Assembly: GCF_009725205.1 (NCBI RefSeq)
Contig: NZ_WNZY01000019.1
Location: forward strand, 1-64,000
Source of the DNA: Paenibacillus timonensis
Lineage (GTDB): Bacteria > Bacillota > Bacilli > Paenibacillales > Paenibacillaceae
Direction of reading: 5' to 3'
DNA length: 64,000 bases
Position numbers and translations under genes: made by a program. The notes beneath the pieces were generated by a model. It ran no database searches. It had not been told where the DNA came from and saw only the letters and a list, made by a program, of their open reading frames with translations. This document shows, piece by piece, positions 24,160 through 33,237 of the stretch. Positions within the stretch are counted from its first letter, which is position 1. Each line of letters begins with the position of its first letter.

Positions 24160-26118
24160 CTAAAACTGCAGCACAACCATCTGATGGCAGGACCAAGAGG
24201 GAAGAGTGTACGTGATGCTCCCTTTCTCTTGGCGGAATGGAATCGCTGTCCGCTGAGGCGCCAGATAAACTTCCCGAACCGGTGCCGGTACAGCGATCGT
24301 GGATTCGATGCCGCTAAGGATCGGGAGGTCTTCGATGACCTCAACGTTTTGGCCCCGGCGTACCGGAGAGGCATACAACAGATGGTGAATCCAGCGGTTG
24401 CTGGCTGGTTGTGCCTGAAGCGTTGTTACCCCTTGTGCAGGGAGATTTGAGCTCATCGTCTTACGTTGCAGCAAACGGTCCAAGGCGTAGTGCAGAATCT
24501 CCTTGACGGGCAAGCTGCCCTTCAAGGCGTAGTCCTCGAACAGATTCCAGGCTGCGTAGATACCGGAAGGGCCCTCCACCATGCCGGGGCCGGCGTCCTG
24601 CAAATTGGACGGTGTGTGCTGATGCGAGCAAAAGGTGAACAGATCGCGGTTGAAGTAGGAATTTTCCCGGTTGCCCAACTTGTAACCGTTTGTATCCAGC
24701 TCGATGTCCTGACCATCGGCGTAAATGACGAAGGAAGCGTTGCTTAAGGAAGGCAGTTCAAAGTCCGGCCGAAAATAGGACGGCTTGAACGCGGAGGCCT
24801 TGAGCGGTTTCGCACCGAAATCAAATTCGAACCGCGTACCGTCCGACGACAGGCCGGAGCGTCCGGTGGCCAGGATTTTGCCGCCTTTGGCGACAAATGC
24901 TTCAAGCTTCGTCTTGAGCGGTTCGTCGAGGGTAATGACGTCCGGCAGAATGACGACTTGATAAGAAGTTAGGTCGGTTTCCGTGTCCACGACATCAAAC
25001 AGGTAATTCCCTTCCAGCAGGATCCGTACGGCCCCCGAATCGGCTTCTTGCACCGAAGCGCCCGGAACCCCCGATACCTCGGCAGACAGCAGCGCTACGT
25101 CGGCGACGGAGGTTACGTTCCGGCACCATTCCTCCCTCGCTTCGACTTCCCTATAAGCTTCGCCGATTAGCGCATAAGTTGCTGGGTCCATCAACCCGGT
25201 CGGATGTAGTTGGTCGCCGATCGAGATCCGTGCCCCGTTCGCCAAGCTAAGCGCCGTCTCGTACTTCAGTGCGTTTGGATGCTTGTAACCGCCAAATTCG
25301 CCCCACGAGGTGTGAAATTTTCCCGTCATCCCCAGGAAGTTCATCCCCAGCCCTTGAGCGTATCGCGCGGAAAGCGGAAAGTGGTCATACCCCCAACCGC
25401 CCGTCGGCAGGGACTCCAGCTCCAGATGGGTGTTCAGCTTTGCGAGGTCACGCCGACCGCGCTTAACATGTCCCCCGTTGTGGAAGATCGGCAGGCCAGG
25501 CTTCACGGCATGCACGGCATCATCCATCACTTTGGCGTAGCGGAGATAGGTCTCTTCCCAAAAGCGTCTCATCTCTTCCAGGTTGCGTGGATCCGAGCCG
25601 CGTTTACGGATTTCAGCAACGCAAGATTGGCAATAACATTCGCGGACCCCAACGATATCGAGGAAGATTCCGTCCGCATCATAATGGGTTACGACCTCAC
25701 GGACTTGAGCAGCCAGGATGTCAAGGTAAGGGGTGTTCATGCAAAACTGATGATATCCCGGCGTCATAAAATCGGGCGACCAGCTAAGCTTCTCGTGCGG
25801 ATCGCGGATCAGCCATTCCGGATGTTGGCGAGCGAGCTTCTCATCCAGACCAGCGGAGAGATAAACCGGCGTTTTGACGCCGATTTCGTGAGCCGCTTCG
25901 ATTTGTGCGCCGAGCAAGTCGAACGATAGATGCGGGTGCATTTCGTTGGCGGTTGTCGGATGGTAAGCCCAGCCATGATGGCATTTGGAGAACACCGTAA
26001 TCGAATCGACATGGCCCAGTTGGAGCATCTCCTGGAATTGCTGCTTGGAGAATCGGCTGCCGATGCCTTCGATCGCTTCGGAAGTATGGAAATCGAGATG
26101 AACCTGTCGGAATCTCAT
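24160..26118 (-). CDS. TIM-barrel glycoside hydrolase with beta-galactosidase-trimerisation-like domain
   Basis: The 652-residue protein opens with a (beta/alpha)8-type region: FRQVHLDFHTSEAIEGIG, KCHHGWAYHP, and FLDIVGVRECYCQSC at about residue 150-165, as in the hypothetical glycosyl hydrolase 6/alpha-amylase-like family. Residues about 340-460 form a flavodoxin-like domain (LTSYQVVILPDVITLDEPLKTKLEAFVAKGGKILATGRSG) as in beta-galactosidase trimerisation domains, followed by a beta domain. There is no signal peptide, so it acts on imported oligosaccharides. The substrate is unknown. GGGAGG precedes the ATG. It is divergent from an AraC regulator gene 130 bases away, which probably controls it. 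Confidence 0.82.
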   Translation of the reverse strand: MRFRQVHLDFHTSEAIEGIGSRFSKQQFQEMLQLGHVDSITVFSKCHHGWAYHPTTANEMHPHLSFDLLGAQIEAAHEIGVKTPVYLSAGLDEKLARQHPEWLIRDPHEKLSWSPDFMTPGYHQFCMNTPYLDILAAQVREVVTHYDADGIFLDIVGVRECYCQSCVAEIRKRGSDPRNLEEMRRFWEETYLRYAKVMDDAVHAVKPGLPIFHNGGHVKRGRRDLAKLNTHLELESLPTGGWGYDHFPLSARYAQGLGMNFLGMTGKFHTSWGEFGGYKHPNALKYETALSLANGARISIGDQLHPTGLMDPATYALIGEAYREVEAREEWCRNVTSVADVALLSAEVSGVPGASVQEADSGAVRILLEGNYLFDVVDTETDLTSYQVVILPDVITLDEPLKTKLEAFVAKGGKILATGRSGLSSDGTRFEFDFGAKPLKASAFKPSYFRPDFELPSLSNASFVIYADGQDIELDTNGYKLGNRENSYFNRDLFTFCSHQHTPSNLQDAGPGMVEGPSGIYAAWNLFEDYALKGSLPVKEILHYALDRLLQRKTMSSNLPAQGVTTLQAQPASNRWIHHLLYASPVRRGQNVEVIEDLPILSGIESTIAVPAPVREVYLAPQRTAIPFRQEKGSITYTLPSWSCHQMVVLQF

Positions 26119-26248
26119 GGGTATTCCTCCCGTAATGGATTGTTATCATCGTACGATACCTACCATTCTAAAGAGATTAATCGCTTGATACAGCTGCTAA
26201 TTGCGACTAAATATAGTACAATTTCTACATAACATGGGGGGCGATAAC

Positions 26249-27127
26249 ATGCTCATGCTGGAGTTTGAGGCACCGCCTTTGCCGTTGCTGGCAACGGTAG
26301 GCTACGCGTTATGGAAACCGGGAGTGACGCATGCCGAACGGGTCTTCGAGGCGTACGATCTGATTATTTGCGCGAAAGGGTCTTTATATATGGAAGAGGA
26401 GGGGACCGCTTACGAGATAGGGCCCGGGAAGCTTCTGGTGCTGGAACCGGGATTAAGGCATCGCGGTTACCGTCCGACCGAGGAAGAAACCGAGGTGTAC
26501 TGGATCCATTTCCGACACCCTGCCGCGTCCCCGCTCAAGCTGGCGGAGAAGCAAGGGTGGCAGCAGCAGCCGCTCGCACGAACCGATCAGGACACGGAGC
26601 CGCGACCGGCGATGATTGACGTCCCGAAATTTGCCGATGTGGATCTCCGAATGATACGGCCTTTGCTGGATGAGATGATCGCGCTGCATCGGTCGCTTAC
26701 GCCCTATCGTTCCTTCGAGCTGCAGCTTCGGTTCAGTCAGTTGCTTTTGCAGCTGCAGCATGGGATGAGACAAGGAGGTCCGCAGTCGCGGTCGTACGAG
26801 CTCAGCGAGCGAGTTGCTTCTTATCTGGAAGATCGATTGGACACCGCTTTTGATGCGGGGCAAATGGAACGTGATTTGCATTATCATTTCGATTATTTGG
26901 CGCGGTGTTTGAAGCAGCATACGGGAATGAGCCCGCTGCAATACCGCCATCATCAACAAATCGAGAGGGCCAAGCGGTTGCTCGCGCATACTGACGAGCC
27001 GTTGAAACAGATTGGGGAGCAATGCGGGTTCCCGGATCCGAATTATTTCGCCCGGTTGTTCAAACGGGAGACCACATTCACACCGGGGGCTTACCGGAGA
27101 AGATACCGCGTCATCCGGATGGACTAA
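26249..27127 (+). CDS. AraC family transcriptional regulator
   Basis: The 292-residue regulator has a cupin-like N-terminal domain (DLIICAKGSLYMEEEGTAYEIGPGKLLVLEPGLRHRGY) and AraC helix-turn-helix pairs at about residues 190-285 (FDYLARCLKQHTGMSPLQYRHHQQIERAKRLL; IGEQCGFPDPNYFARLFKRETTFTPGAYRRRY). The start at 26249 follows GGGGGG with suitable spacing. An earlier TTG at 26201 is in frame without a site. It is divergent from the TIM-barrel hydrolase gene, the probable target. Confidence 0.9.
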   Translation: MLMLEFEAPPLPLLATVGYALWKPGVTHAERVFEAYDLIICAKGSLYMEEEGTAYEIGPGKLLVLEPGLRHRGYRPTEEETEVYWIHFRHPAASPLKLAEKQGWQQQPLARTDQDTEPRPAMIDVPKFADVDLRMIRPLLDEMIALHRSLTPYRSFELQLRFSQLLLQLQHGMRQGGPQSRSYELSERVASYLEDRLDTAFDAGQMERDLHYHFDYLARCLKQHTGMSPLQYRHHQQIERAKRLLAHTDEPLKQIGEQCGFPDPNYFARLFKRETTFTPGAYRRRYRVIRMD

Positions 27128-27163
27128 GGGAACATTTGGGCTCTGAAAATTTCTTCAAACCGG

Positions 27164-27192
27164 TTTACGTTCTGGCGCGAATCTGGTAATAT
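27164..27192 (+). promoter_or_regulatory. Promoter of the T-box/asd unit
   Basis: TTTACG (27164-27169) and TAATAT (27187-27192) are 17 bases apart, just upstream of the T-box leader. Confidence 0.5.
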
Positions 27193-27203
27193 TATCGCAA
27201 CAT

Positions 27204-27500
27204 GAAATGCGATGACGAGATGAGTAGGTAAATGGAACCTTTCCCAGAGAGCTCCGGTAAGCTGCAAAGGAGCAAAGCGTTTCTTTATCGAATAAAGCCT
27301 CTGAGCAGCGCATCGGAACGCAAAGTCGGCGGGATGGTGTGACAGGAGCTCCTGTTATAGAGCTAGGGTATACGCTTGGCTGGGCCAGGCTGTACTTGAA
27401 GAGGTTAATATGGCGACATATTAACGAATCTGGGGTGGTACCGCGGGCATACCAATCTCGCCCCCAAGACGGAAGACTCGTCTTGGAGGTGGGATTTTTT
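27204..27500 (+). promoter_or_regulatory. T-box riboswitch with terminator, probable lysine specificity
   Basis: Stem I is recognisable from GAGTAG (27222-27227) and AGAGAG (27246-27251), with an apical helix GCTCC/GGAGC (27251-27255 with 27269-27273). The helix above the specifier loop pairs GGTAAA (27227-27232) with TTTATC (27284-27289). The loop strand then reads GAA-T-AAA-G, which puts AAA (27294-27296), a lysine codon, in the specifier position. A one-base shift to AAG is also lysine, and the other shift gives a stop. The conserved T-box GGGTGGTACCGCGG is at 27433-27446. The terminator stem (27454-27471 with 27479-27496) is followed by T residues. Uncharged tRNA would favour the antiterminator and switch on the asd gene. 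Confidence 0.92.
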
Positions 27501-27549
27501 ATTTTGGCGATGGTTAGAACACTTATATGGAAAGGACAGGATCAAACAA

Positions 27550-28635
27550 ATGGGTGAGAGATTGAAAGTAGGCATCGTCGGTGGGACGGGAATGGTGGGC
27601 CAGCGCTTCGTACAGCTGCTGGATCAGCACCCTTGGTTCGAGGTCACAGGCATAGCGGCCAGCGCGAATTCGGCAGGCAAAACGTATGAGGAGTCCGTGC
27701 AGGGACGTTGGAAAATGGCCACGCCGATCCCGGAAGCCGTTAAATCTATCGTAGTTCAGGACGCGGCCAAGGTTGAAGAAGTGACGGCAGATGTGGACTT
27801 CGTCTTCTGTGCGGTTGATATGAAAAAGGCTGAAATTCAAGCGTTGGAGGAAGCGTACGCGAAAACCGGTACCCCGGTCATCTCCAACAACTCGGCTCAC
27901 CGCTGGACGCCGGATGTTCCGATGGTGATCCCGGAAGTCAACCCGCAGCATATCGAAGTGATTGCCGCACAGCGCAAACGCCTCGGAACGAGCACAGGGT
28001 TCATTGCCGTGAAGCCGAACTGCTCGATTCAAAGTTACGTACCCGCATTAAATGCGCTGCTGGATTTTGAACCTACTACGGTGGTTGCTTCGACGTATCA
28101 GGCGATTTCCGGTGCCGGGAAGAACTTTACCGATTGGCCGGATATGCTGGATAACGTGATCCCGTATATCGGCGGCGAGGAAGAGAAGAGTGAGCAGGAA
28201 CCGCTGCGGATTTGGGGCCATGTGGATGGCGGGCAGATCGTCAAAGCAAGCTCCCCTTTAATTACGACGCAGTGCATCCGCGTTCCCGTGACAGACGGTC
28301 ACTTGGCAACCGTGTTCGTGTCGTTTAAGAACAAACCGTCGAAGGATGAAATCATTGGGCGCTGGCGCGGGTTCCAGGGCAGACCGCAAGAGCTGGGACT
28401 GCCAAGCGCACCAAAGCAGTTTATCACTTATTTTGAGGAAGAAAACCGTCCGCAGACAAAACTCGACCGTGATATTGAACATGGGATGGGGGTTTCGGTG
28501 GGTCGGTTGCGCGAGGATTCGCTGTACGACTATAAATTCGTTGGACTTTCGCATAATACATTGCGCGGAGCTGCAGGCGGAGCGGTACTCATTGCCGAAC
28601 TGCTGAAGGCGGAAGGGTATATCCAAGCGAAGTAA
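27550..28635 (+). CDS. asd: Aspartate-semialdehyde dehydrogenase, archaeal/fungal type
   Basis: The 361-residue enzyme has the NADP motif GGTGMVGQRFVQLL (residues about 11-24), the active-site cysteine in KPNCSIQSYVPAL (about residue 158) and the Asd pattern STYQAISGAG. Overall it fits the archaeal/fungal branch of Asd rather than the usual bacterial one. Asd makes aspartate semialdehyde, the branch point to lysine, diaminopimelate, threonine and methionine. It is preceded by a T-box leader that appears to sense tRNA(Lys), which suggests a role in lysine/DAP supply. AAGGACAGG lies near the start. Confidence 0.92.
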   Translation: MGERLKVGIVGGTGMVGQRFVQLLDQHPWFEVTGIAASANSAGKTYEESVQGRWKMATPIPEAVKSIVVQDAAKVEEVTADVDFVFCAVDMKKAEIQALEEAYAKTGTPVISNNSAHRWTPDVPMVIPEVNPQHIEVIAAQRKRLGTSTGFIAVKPNCSIQSYVPALNALLDFEPTTVVASTYQAISGAGKNFTDWPDMLDNVIPYIGGEEEKSEQEPLRIWGHVDGGQIVKASSPLITTQCIRVPVTDGHLATVFVSFKNKPSKDEIIGRWRGFQGRPQELGLPSAPKQFITYFEEENRPQTKLDRDIEHGMGVSVGRLREDSLYDYKFVGLSHNTLRGAAGGAVLIAELLKAEGYIQAK

Positions 28636-28667
28636 ATGAGGTTATGAAGGGATAGGGAGGGAGCCGG

Positions 28668-29126
28668 TTGTTAACGATCAAATTGGATGATTTGAGCGGA
28701 CCTGAGATTGCAGCTTTAATTGGTGAACATTTGGCGAATATGGCCGAGAACTCCCCGCCTGAGAGTATTCATGCGCTGAATCTGGACGGTTTGAAAAGGC
28801 CGGACGTTACGTTCTGGAGTGCCTGGATCGACGACGAGCTCGCAGGATGCGGTGCCCTTAAGGAGCTGGATGACCAGCATGGCGAGGTGAAATCGATGCG
28901 TACCGCCATTTCTTATCGGGGAAAGGGCGTCGCGAAGCAAGTGCTGGCGCATCTCCTCGAGGAGGCGGCACGGCGAGGGTACCGGCAGGTCAGCCTAGAG
29001 ACAGGTTCTATGGAGGCTTTCACCCCGGCTCGTCGGTTGTATGAAGGCTTCGGGTTTACGTATTGCGGGCCCTTTGCGGATTATGTAGAGGACCCCAACA
29101 GTGTGTTTATGACCAAGAGGATCTAA
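28668..29126 (+). CDS. GNAT family N-acetyltransferase (TTG start)
   Basis: The 152-residue protein has the acetyl-CoA-binding motif in SMRTAISYRGKGVAKQVLAHLL and the C-terminal pattern ARRLYEGFGFTYCGPFADY, close to YsnE/PhnO-like acetyltransferases. The substrate is unknown. The start is TTG at 28668, supported by GGGAGGGAG eight bases upstream. It lies 32 bases after asd and may be read through from it, and it ends at the terminator at 29152-29187. Confidence 0.88.
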   Translation: MLTIKLDDLSGPEIAALIGEHLANMAENSPPESIHALNLDGLKRPDVTFWSAWIDDELAGCGALKELDDQHGEVKSMRTAISYRGKGVAKQVLAHLLEEAARRGYRQVSLETGSMEAFTPARRLYEGFGFTYCGPFADYVEDPNSVFMTKRI

Positions 29127-29151
29127 TGGGGATGTATCATCCCGAAGAGCC

Positions 29152-29187
29152 CCAAAAAACCCGCGAATCCGCGGGTTTTTGGTTTTT
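29152..29187 (+). terminator. Rho-independent terminator
   Basis: A long stem CCAAAAAACCCGCG/CGCGGGTTTTTGG with a four-base loop is followed by TTTTT. Confidence 0.9.
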
Positions 29188-29207
29188 CTTTAGGGTGAAA
29201 CTAGTGA

Positions 29208-29519
29208 TTAAACGATGACGGCCGTTCCGCTGACCGAAACCATCAGCATCCCTTCGCGAATCACCTCATAATCGATGTCGACGCCGATGATGGCGTTCGC
29301 CCCGAGACGCGAAGCTTTCTCGTGCATTTCTGCGAACGCAGTGTCCCTGGCCTCTTGGAGCTTGTTCTCATAAGCGCCCGAACGTCCGCCAACGATATCG
29401 GTAATCGATGCCAGAAAATCGCGCACAACGTTGGCGCCCATGATGACTTCGCCCGTGACGATGCCGATGTATTGTCTTACCGGTGAGCCTTCAATGGTTG
29501 TGGTTGTTGTCATAATCAT
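29208..29519 (-). CDS. YbjQ/UPF0145 family protein
   Basis: The 103-residue product matches the YbjQ family: [35 protein letters not shown], then [19 protein letters not shown]. The family is described as heavy-metal-binding-like and forms pentamers in structures, but the physiological role is unsettled. The start at 29519 follows GAGGAGG by eight bases; the frame is open to 29585 without a better site. Confidence 0.92.
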   Translation of the reverse strand: MIMTTTTTIEGSPVRQYIGIVTGEVIMGANVVRDFLASITDIVGGRSGAYENKLQEARDTAFAEMHEKASRLGANAIIGVDIDYEVIREGMLMVSVSGTAVIV

Positions 29520-29620
29520 TCGAGAGTCCTCCTCATTTTTTGAAGCGTTACTGGATGTTACGCAGGTTTGCCTTGCGGGTTTCAACTTAAACGATTTGGT
29601 TTGAAAAGGGGGCTTCTCAT

Positions 29621-30745
29621 TTGCAAAATTTTATCGTGATCGGCTCCGGAATTCTTGGCGCATCGACGGCTTATCATTTAGCCAAGCTTGGGGCGAACGT
29701 GACGGTCGTCGATCACGGCGTTCCGGGACAAGCTACCGATGCGGCGGCGGGAATCATCTGCCCGTGGATCTCGCAACGGCGTAACCAAGCCTGGTATCGG
29801 CTGGCTATAGCCGGGGCACGATACTACGGCCCGTTGATCGAGGAACTGGAAAGGGAAGGAGAGCGCGATACCGGCTATGCCCGAGTAGGAGCGATTCGTC
29901 TTCACCGGGAACGCGAGAAGCTCGTCGCTTTGGAGAAGCTAGCCCTTGAGCGAAAACGAGAAGCTCCGGAAATGGGGGAACTCACTTTGCTCGAACCGGA
30001 CGAAGTTAAGCGACGGTTTCCTCCGCTTGATGAGGGGTACTATGCGCTCTATGTGAGCGGTGCCGCCCGCGTTGACGGGCGCGCGCTCCGCGAGTCTCTC
30101 CTAAGGGCGGCGGTCCGGCACGGCGCGACCTTGGTGCGCGGCGAAGCTGTGCTCCTGCACGACGACTCGACTGTGACCGGGGTGAACGTTGGTGGGGAAA
30201 AAGTGAGCGCCGATGCCGTTGTCCTTTGCGCAGGTGCATGGGCCCGCCAGTTGCTCGCCCCGTTGGGAATGGAATTTATGGTGACCTTCCAGAAAGCGCA
30301 GATTGTTCATTTGGCGCTGCCGGGCGTATCGACAGAACACTGGCCTGTCGTCATGCCGCCGGGGGATCAGTACATCCTGGCGTTTGACGATCGTCGCATC
30401 GTGATCGGCGCAACTCACGAGAACGACCCTTCCGGCTACGATGCCCGTGTGACGGCAGGCGGTCTACAAGAAGTGACCTACAAGGCACTGGCCGTTGCAC
30501 CGGGTTTGGCAGATGCCAGTTTCCTGGAAGCGAGGGTCGGCTTTCGTCCTTTTACTCCGGGCTTTCTTCCGGTTATCGGGGCTGTACCCGGATGGAGTGG
30601 GATTTTTGCAGCTAATGGCTTAGGGGCTTCGGGACTGACGATGGGACCGTTTATCGGAGCGCAGTTGGCCAAACTGATGTTAGGGCAGGAAACTGATGTA
30701 CGGTTGGAGGATTATAAGCTTGAGAAGGCGCTTGTTCCAATGTAA
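29621..30745 (+). CDS. FAD-dependent oxidoreductase, D-amino-acid oxidase (DAO) family
   Basis: The 374-residue protein has an N-terminal FAD-binding motif [25 protein letters not shown], and the DAO-family C-terminus [38 protein letters not shown]. These flavoenzymes oxidise amines such as glycine, sarcosine or D-amino acids. The substrate is unknown. The start is TTG at 29621, which follows AAAAGGGGG. No partner gene is evident. Confidence 0.9.
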   Translation: MQNFIVIGSGILGASTAYHLAKLGANVTVVDHGVPGQATDAAAGIICPWISQRRNQAWYRLAIAGARYYGPLIEELEREGERDTGYARVGAIRLHREREKLVALEKLALERKREAPEMGELTLLEPDEVKRRFPPLDEGYYALYVSGAARVDGRALRESLLRAAVRHGATLVRGEAVLLHDDSTVTGVNVGGEKVSADAVVLCAGAWARQLLAPLGMEFMVTFQKAQIVHLALPGVSTEHWPVVMPPGDQYILAFDDRRIVIGATHENDPSGYDARVTAGGLQEVTYKALAVAPGLADASFLEARVGFRPFTPGFLPVIGAVPGWSGIFAANGLGASGLTMGPFIGAQLAKLMLGQETDVRLEDYKLEKALVPM

Positions 30746-30863
30746 TGAGAATAGATGTGAACAGTAATGCACAAATGTTTCCACCAGGAGGACAGGTGTC
30801 CATGAAGCGTGATATACTATCGCTATGCTTCTAAGCGACATCATAAGAAAACGGGGGAGAAAC

Positions 30864-32105
30864 ATGAAGGCAATCCTACACAAATGGAATCGTATTAGCC
30901 TTGTAAAACGCATCTTAGCAGGATTGGTGGTTGGCATCCTCTTGGCGATAATCGTGCCAAAAGCCAGTGGGATCGCGTTGCTCGGCACGTTGTTCGTATC
31001 GGCACTAAAGGCAGTTGCACCGCTCCTGGTGCTGCTGTTGGTGATGGCAGCGATCGCGAATCATCAAAAAGGGCGCCAAACCAATATGAAATCGATTCTG
31101 ATTCTATATGGGATCAGTACGTTCCTGGCTGGGGCAACCGCCGTGGCATTCAGTTATCTGTTCCCCGTCCGCTTATCCTTGGCTGGGGCAACCGAAGGTT
31201 TGACTCCGCCTGGAGGGATCGTCGAAGTTCTCAAAGGGCTACTGCTTAATATCGTGGACAATCCGGTTAGTGCATTGATGAATGCCAATTATATCGGCAT
31301 TTTGGCCTGGGCGATCCTGCTTGGGTTTGCCTTGAAAGGGGCAGGCGATCACACGAAAAGCCTGCTCACTCAAGCGTCCGACGCCGTATCGCAAATCGTC
31401 AAGTGGGTCATTCAACTAGCGCCGTTTGGGATCCTTGGGCTGGTGTATGAATCGATTACGGCCAGCGGCTTAGCCTCCTTGCTGAGTTACGGAAAGCTGC
31501 TGCTCGTATTGGTTGGGTGCATGTTGTTTATCGGTTTGGTTGTGAACCCCTTGATCGTTTACATGAACCTTCGACGTAATCCGTATCCGCTGGTGTTTAC
31601 TTGCTTGCGAGAGAGCGGGATTACGGCGTTCTTCACGCGAAGCTCGGCGGCGAATATCCCCGTGAATATGCGTTTGTGCGAAAAATTAGAGTTGAACAAG
31701 GATACTTACTCGGTCTCCATTCCATTAGGTGCGACGATCAATATGGCAGGGGCTGCCGTGACGATTTCGGTCCTCACGCTGGCAGCCGTGAATACACTAG
31801 GGATTCAAGTGGACTTCGGTACGGCGCTGATGCTGAGCGTGCTGTCGGCGATTTCCGCGGCAGGCGCTTCCGGGGTGGCCGGCGGTTCGCTCTTGCTCAT
31901 CCCTTTGGCTTGCAGCTTGTTCGGAATTTCTAATGATATCGCCATGCAGGTCGTCGGAGTAGGGTTTATTATCGGGGTTGTGCAGGATTCATGCGAAACA
32001 GCGCTGAACTCCTCCTCCGATGTGCTGTTTACAGCCACGGCGGATTACGCCAAGCAACGCAGGGGAGAGGAGCTCCCTCTCTTGAACACAGCAAGTTTGG
32101 ATTAA
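30864..32105 (+). CDS. sstT: Serine/threonine:sodium symporter SstT
   Basis: The 413-residue carrier is near the usual SstT length and shows its hallmark segments: [25 protein letters not shown] at the N-terminus, [17 protein letters not shown], and the C-terminal [22 protein letters not shown] with [17 protein letters not shown]. It belongs to the dicarboxylate/amino acid:cation symporter family and imports serine and threonine with sodium. The start at 30864 has GGGGGAG upstream. The frame is open from 30825 without a site. It ends at the terminator at 32111-32141. Confidence 0.93.
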   Translation: MKAILHKWNRISLVKRILAGLVVGILLAIIVPKASGIALLGTLFVSALKAVAPLLVLLLVMAAIANHQKGRQTNMKSILILYGISTFLAGATAVAFSYLFPVRLSLAGATEGLTPPGGIVEVLKGLLLNIVDNPVSALMNANYIGILAWAILLGFALKGAGDHTKSLLTQASDAVSQIVKWVIQLAPFGILGLVYESITASGLASLLSYGKLLLVLVGCMLFIGLVVNPLIVYMNLRRNPYPLVFTCLRESGITAFFTRSSAANIPVNMRLCEKLELNKDTYSVSIPLGATINMAGAAVTISVLTLAAVNTLGIQVDFGTALMLSVLSAISAAGASGVAGGSLLLIPLACSLFGISNDIAMQVVGVGFIIGVVQDSCETALNSSSDVLFTATADYAKQRRGEELPLLNTASLD

Positions 32106-32110
32106 AAATG

Positions 32111-32141
32111 AAAGGCTGGCGATTATTCGCCAGCCTTTTTT
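32111..32141 (+). terminator. Rho-independent terminator of sstT
   Basis: A 12-base stem AAAGGCTGGCGA/TCGCCAGCCTTT is followed by T residues. Its 3' arm overlaps the last codons of the convergent ketopantoate reductase gene. Confidence 0.88.
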
Positions 32142-33055
32142 AAGCGTAGCTTACTGTTCAGTTCATCCCAATGAGGGGTATTGACCTTGGCTTGCGCCGA
32201 CCATTCGTGGAACTTCTCGGCCAAAGCTTCGATTTCGGCAAAGTTTCCATCGATCATCCGGCTGACCGGAAGCAGGTGATAGAGTTTCAGGAATCCTTGA
32301 ACAAGACGTCTGTGCTTGCGAATGACCGAAGCTTGAACGGCAGGGGTCAGAGGATAACCAAGCGTCTCCAGTACGTGGAAGCCTTCACCCATGGCAGTTA
32401 CCGCATGGTGTATGAGCTTGCCGTCACGGGCAACCTTATTCATTTGGCCGTCGTGGATTTGCGGTAGATAATTAAGCATCAGAATCGGTACGATATGACT
32501 TTTTAACCAGGCGTCCATGTTCTCGTGGGTGGTAATTTTGTATTTGGTTTTGGCGAAGGCTTGCCTAAGCTCCGCTTGAAAAGAAATGGGTCCGTCCAAC
32601 CCGCCAAGCACCATCTGGCCTCGACTGCGGATAATCAAGGTTCTGCTCGGATCCCGGCGACCGCCGGATAATTGGAAACCGAAAGCGATGTTTTTCTCCG
32701 TCTCACTTTGCTCGATCAGCTCCGTTTGCATTTCCCTTGCTTCTGCATTATTGCCGACCAGCACGAGGTTACGGCTGAGGTTGCCGGCTAGGATCGGCAG
32801 CACCGCTCGGAAATCCGTATATTTCATTACGACAAAGATCAGGTCATAGAGTTCGTCCTTCTCCAGCGTCCGAATGACGTGAACCGGATCTACCGTTGTT
32901 TTTCGTTGAAAATAATGGCGCAGAACGATTCCATCCCGCTCAATTTCATCCGCTCGAGCACCCCGGGCCATTACAGAAACGTCATTGCCTCCTCGAATCA
33001 AAACATGAGCCAGGTAGCTGCCTAATACTCCTGCTCCATAGACTAATACCTTCAT
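32123..33055 (-). CDS. Ketopantoate reductase family protein (ApbA/PanE-like)
   Basis: The 310-residue protein has the NADP-binding start VLVYGAGVLGSYLAHVLIRGGNDVSVMARG and the mid-region VLVGNNAE and GFQLSGGRRD segments of ApbA/PanE proteins. The C-terminal helical domain is divergent (MDAWLKSHIVPILMLNY), so it may reduce another 2-oxo acid rather than ketopantoate. It is divergent from a TetR gene, and the shared 180-base region holds inverted repeats. It is therefore probably the target of that regulator and not the housekeeping panE. Confidence 0.83.
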   Translation of the reverse strand: MKVLVYGAGVLGSYLAHVLIRGGNDVSVMARGARADEIERDGIVLRHYFQRKTTVDPVHVIRTLEKDELYDLIFVVMKYTDFRAVLPILAGNLSRNLVLVGNNAEAREMQTELIEQSETEKNIAFGFQLSGGRRDPSRTLIIRSRGQMVLGGLDGPISFQAELRQAFAKTKYKITTHENMDAWLKSHIVPILMLNYLPQIHDGQMNKVARDGKLIHHAVTAMGEGFHVLETLGYPLTPAVQASVIRKHRRLVQGFLKLYHLLPVSRMIDGNFAEIEALAEKFHEWSAQAKVNTPHWDELNSKLRLKKAGE

Positions 33056-33074
33056 GTTGTGATCTCACCCTCTC

Positions 33075-33187
33075 TTGTTAATCAACAATCGTTGAATAAT
33101 CAACGATGATTTAATAGAATAACCTTAGCATTGTCGTTAGTTAGGCATCAATCGTTAATTTGCTTCGGTTTTGTTGATAAATCAACA
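33075..33187. promoter_or_regulatory. Dyad operators between the reductase and TetR genes
   Basis: Two dyads share the core TTGA-N4-TCAA: ATCGTTGA-ATAA-TCAACGAT at 33088-33107 and TGTTGAT-AA-ATCAACA at 33172-33187. A third, weaker one (TTGTT-AATC-AACAA) is at 33075-33088. They flank the divergent start regions and are candidate sites for the TetR protein at 33238. Confidence 0.6.
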
Positions 33188-33237
33188 GATGGGCGAGGTT
33201 TTGTTCATTTGGAGGAATTAGGAGGAAAGAGAATCAC

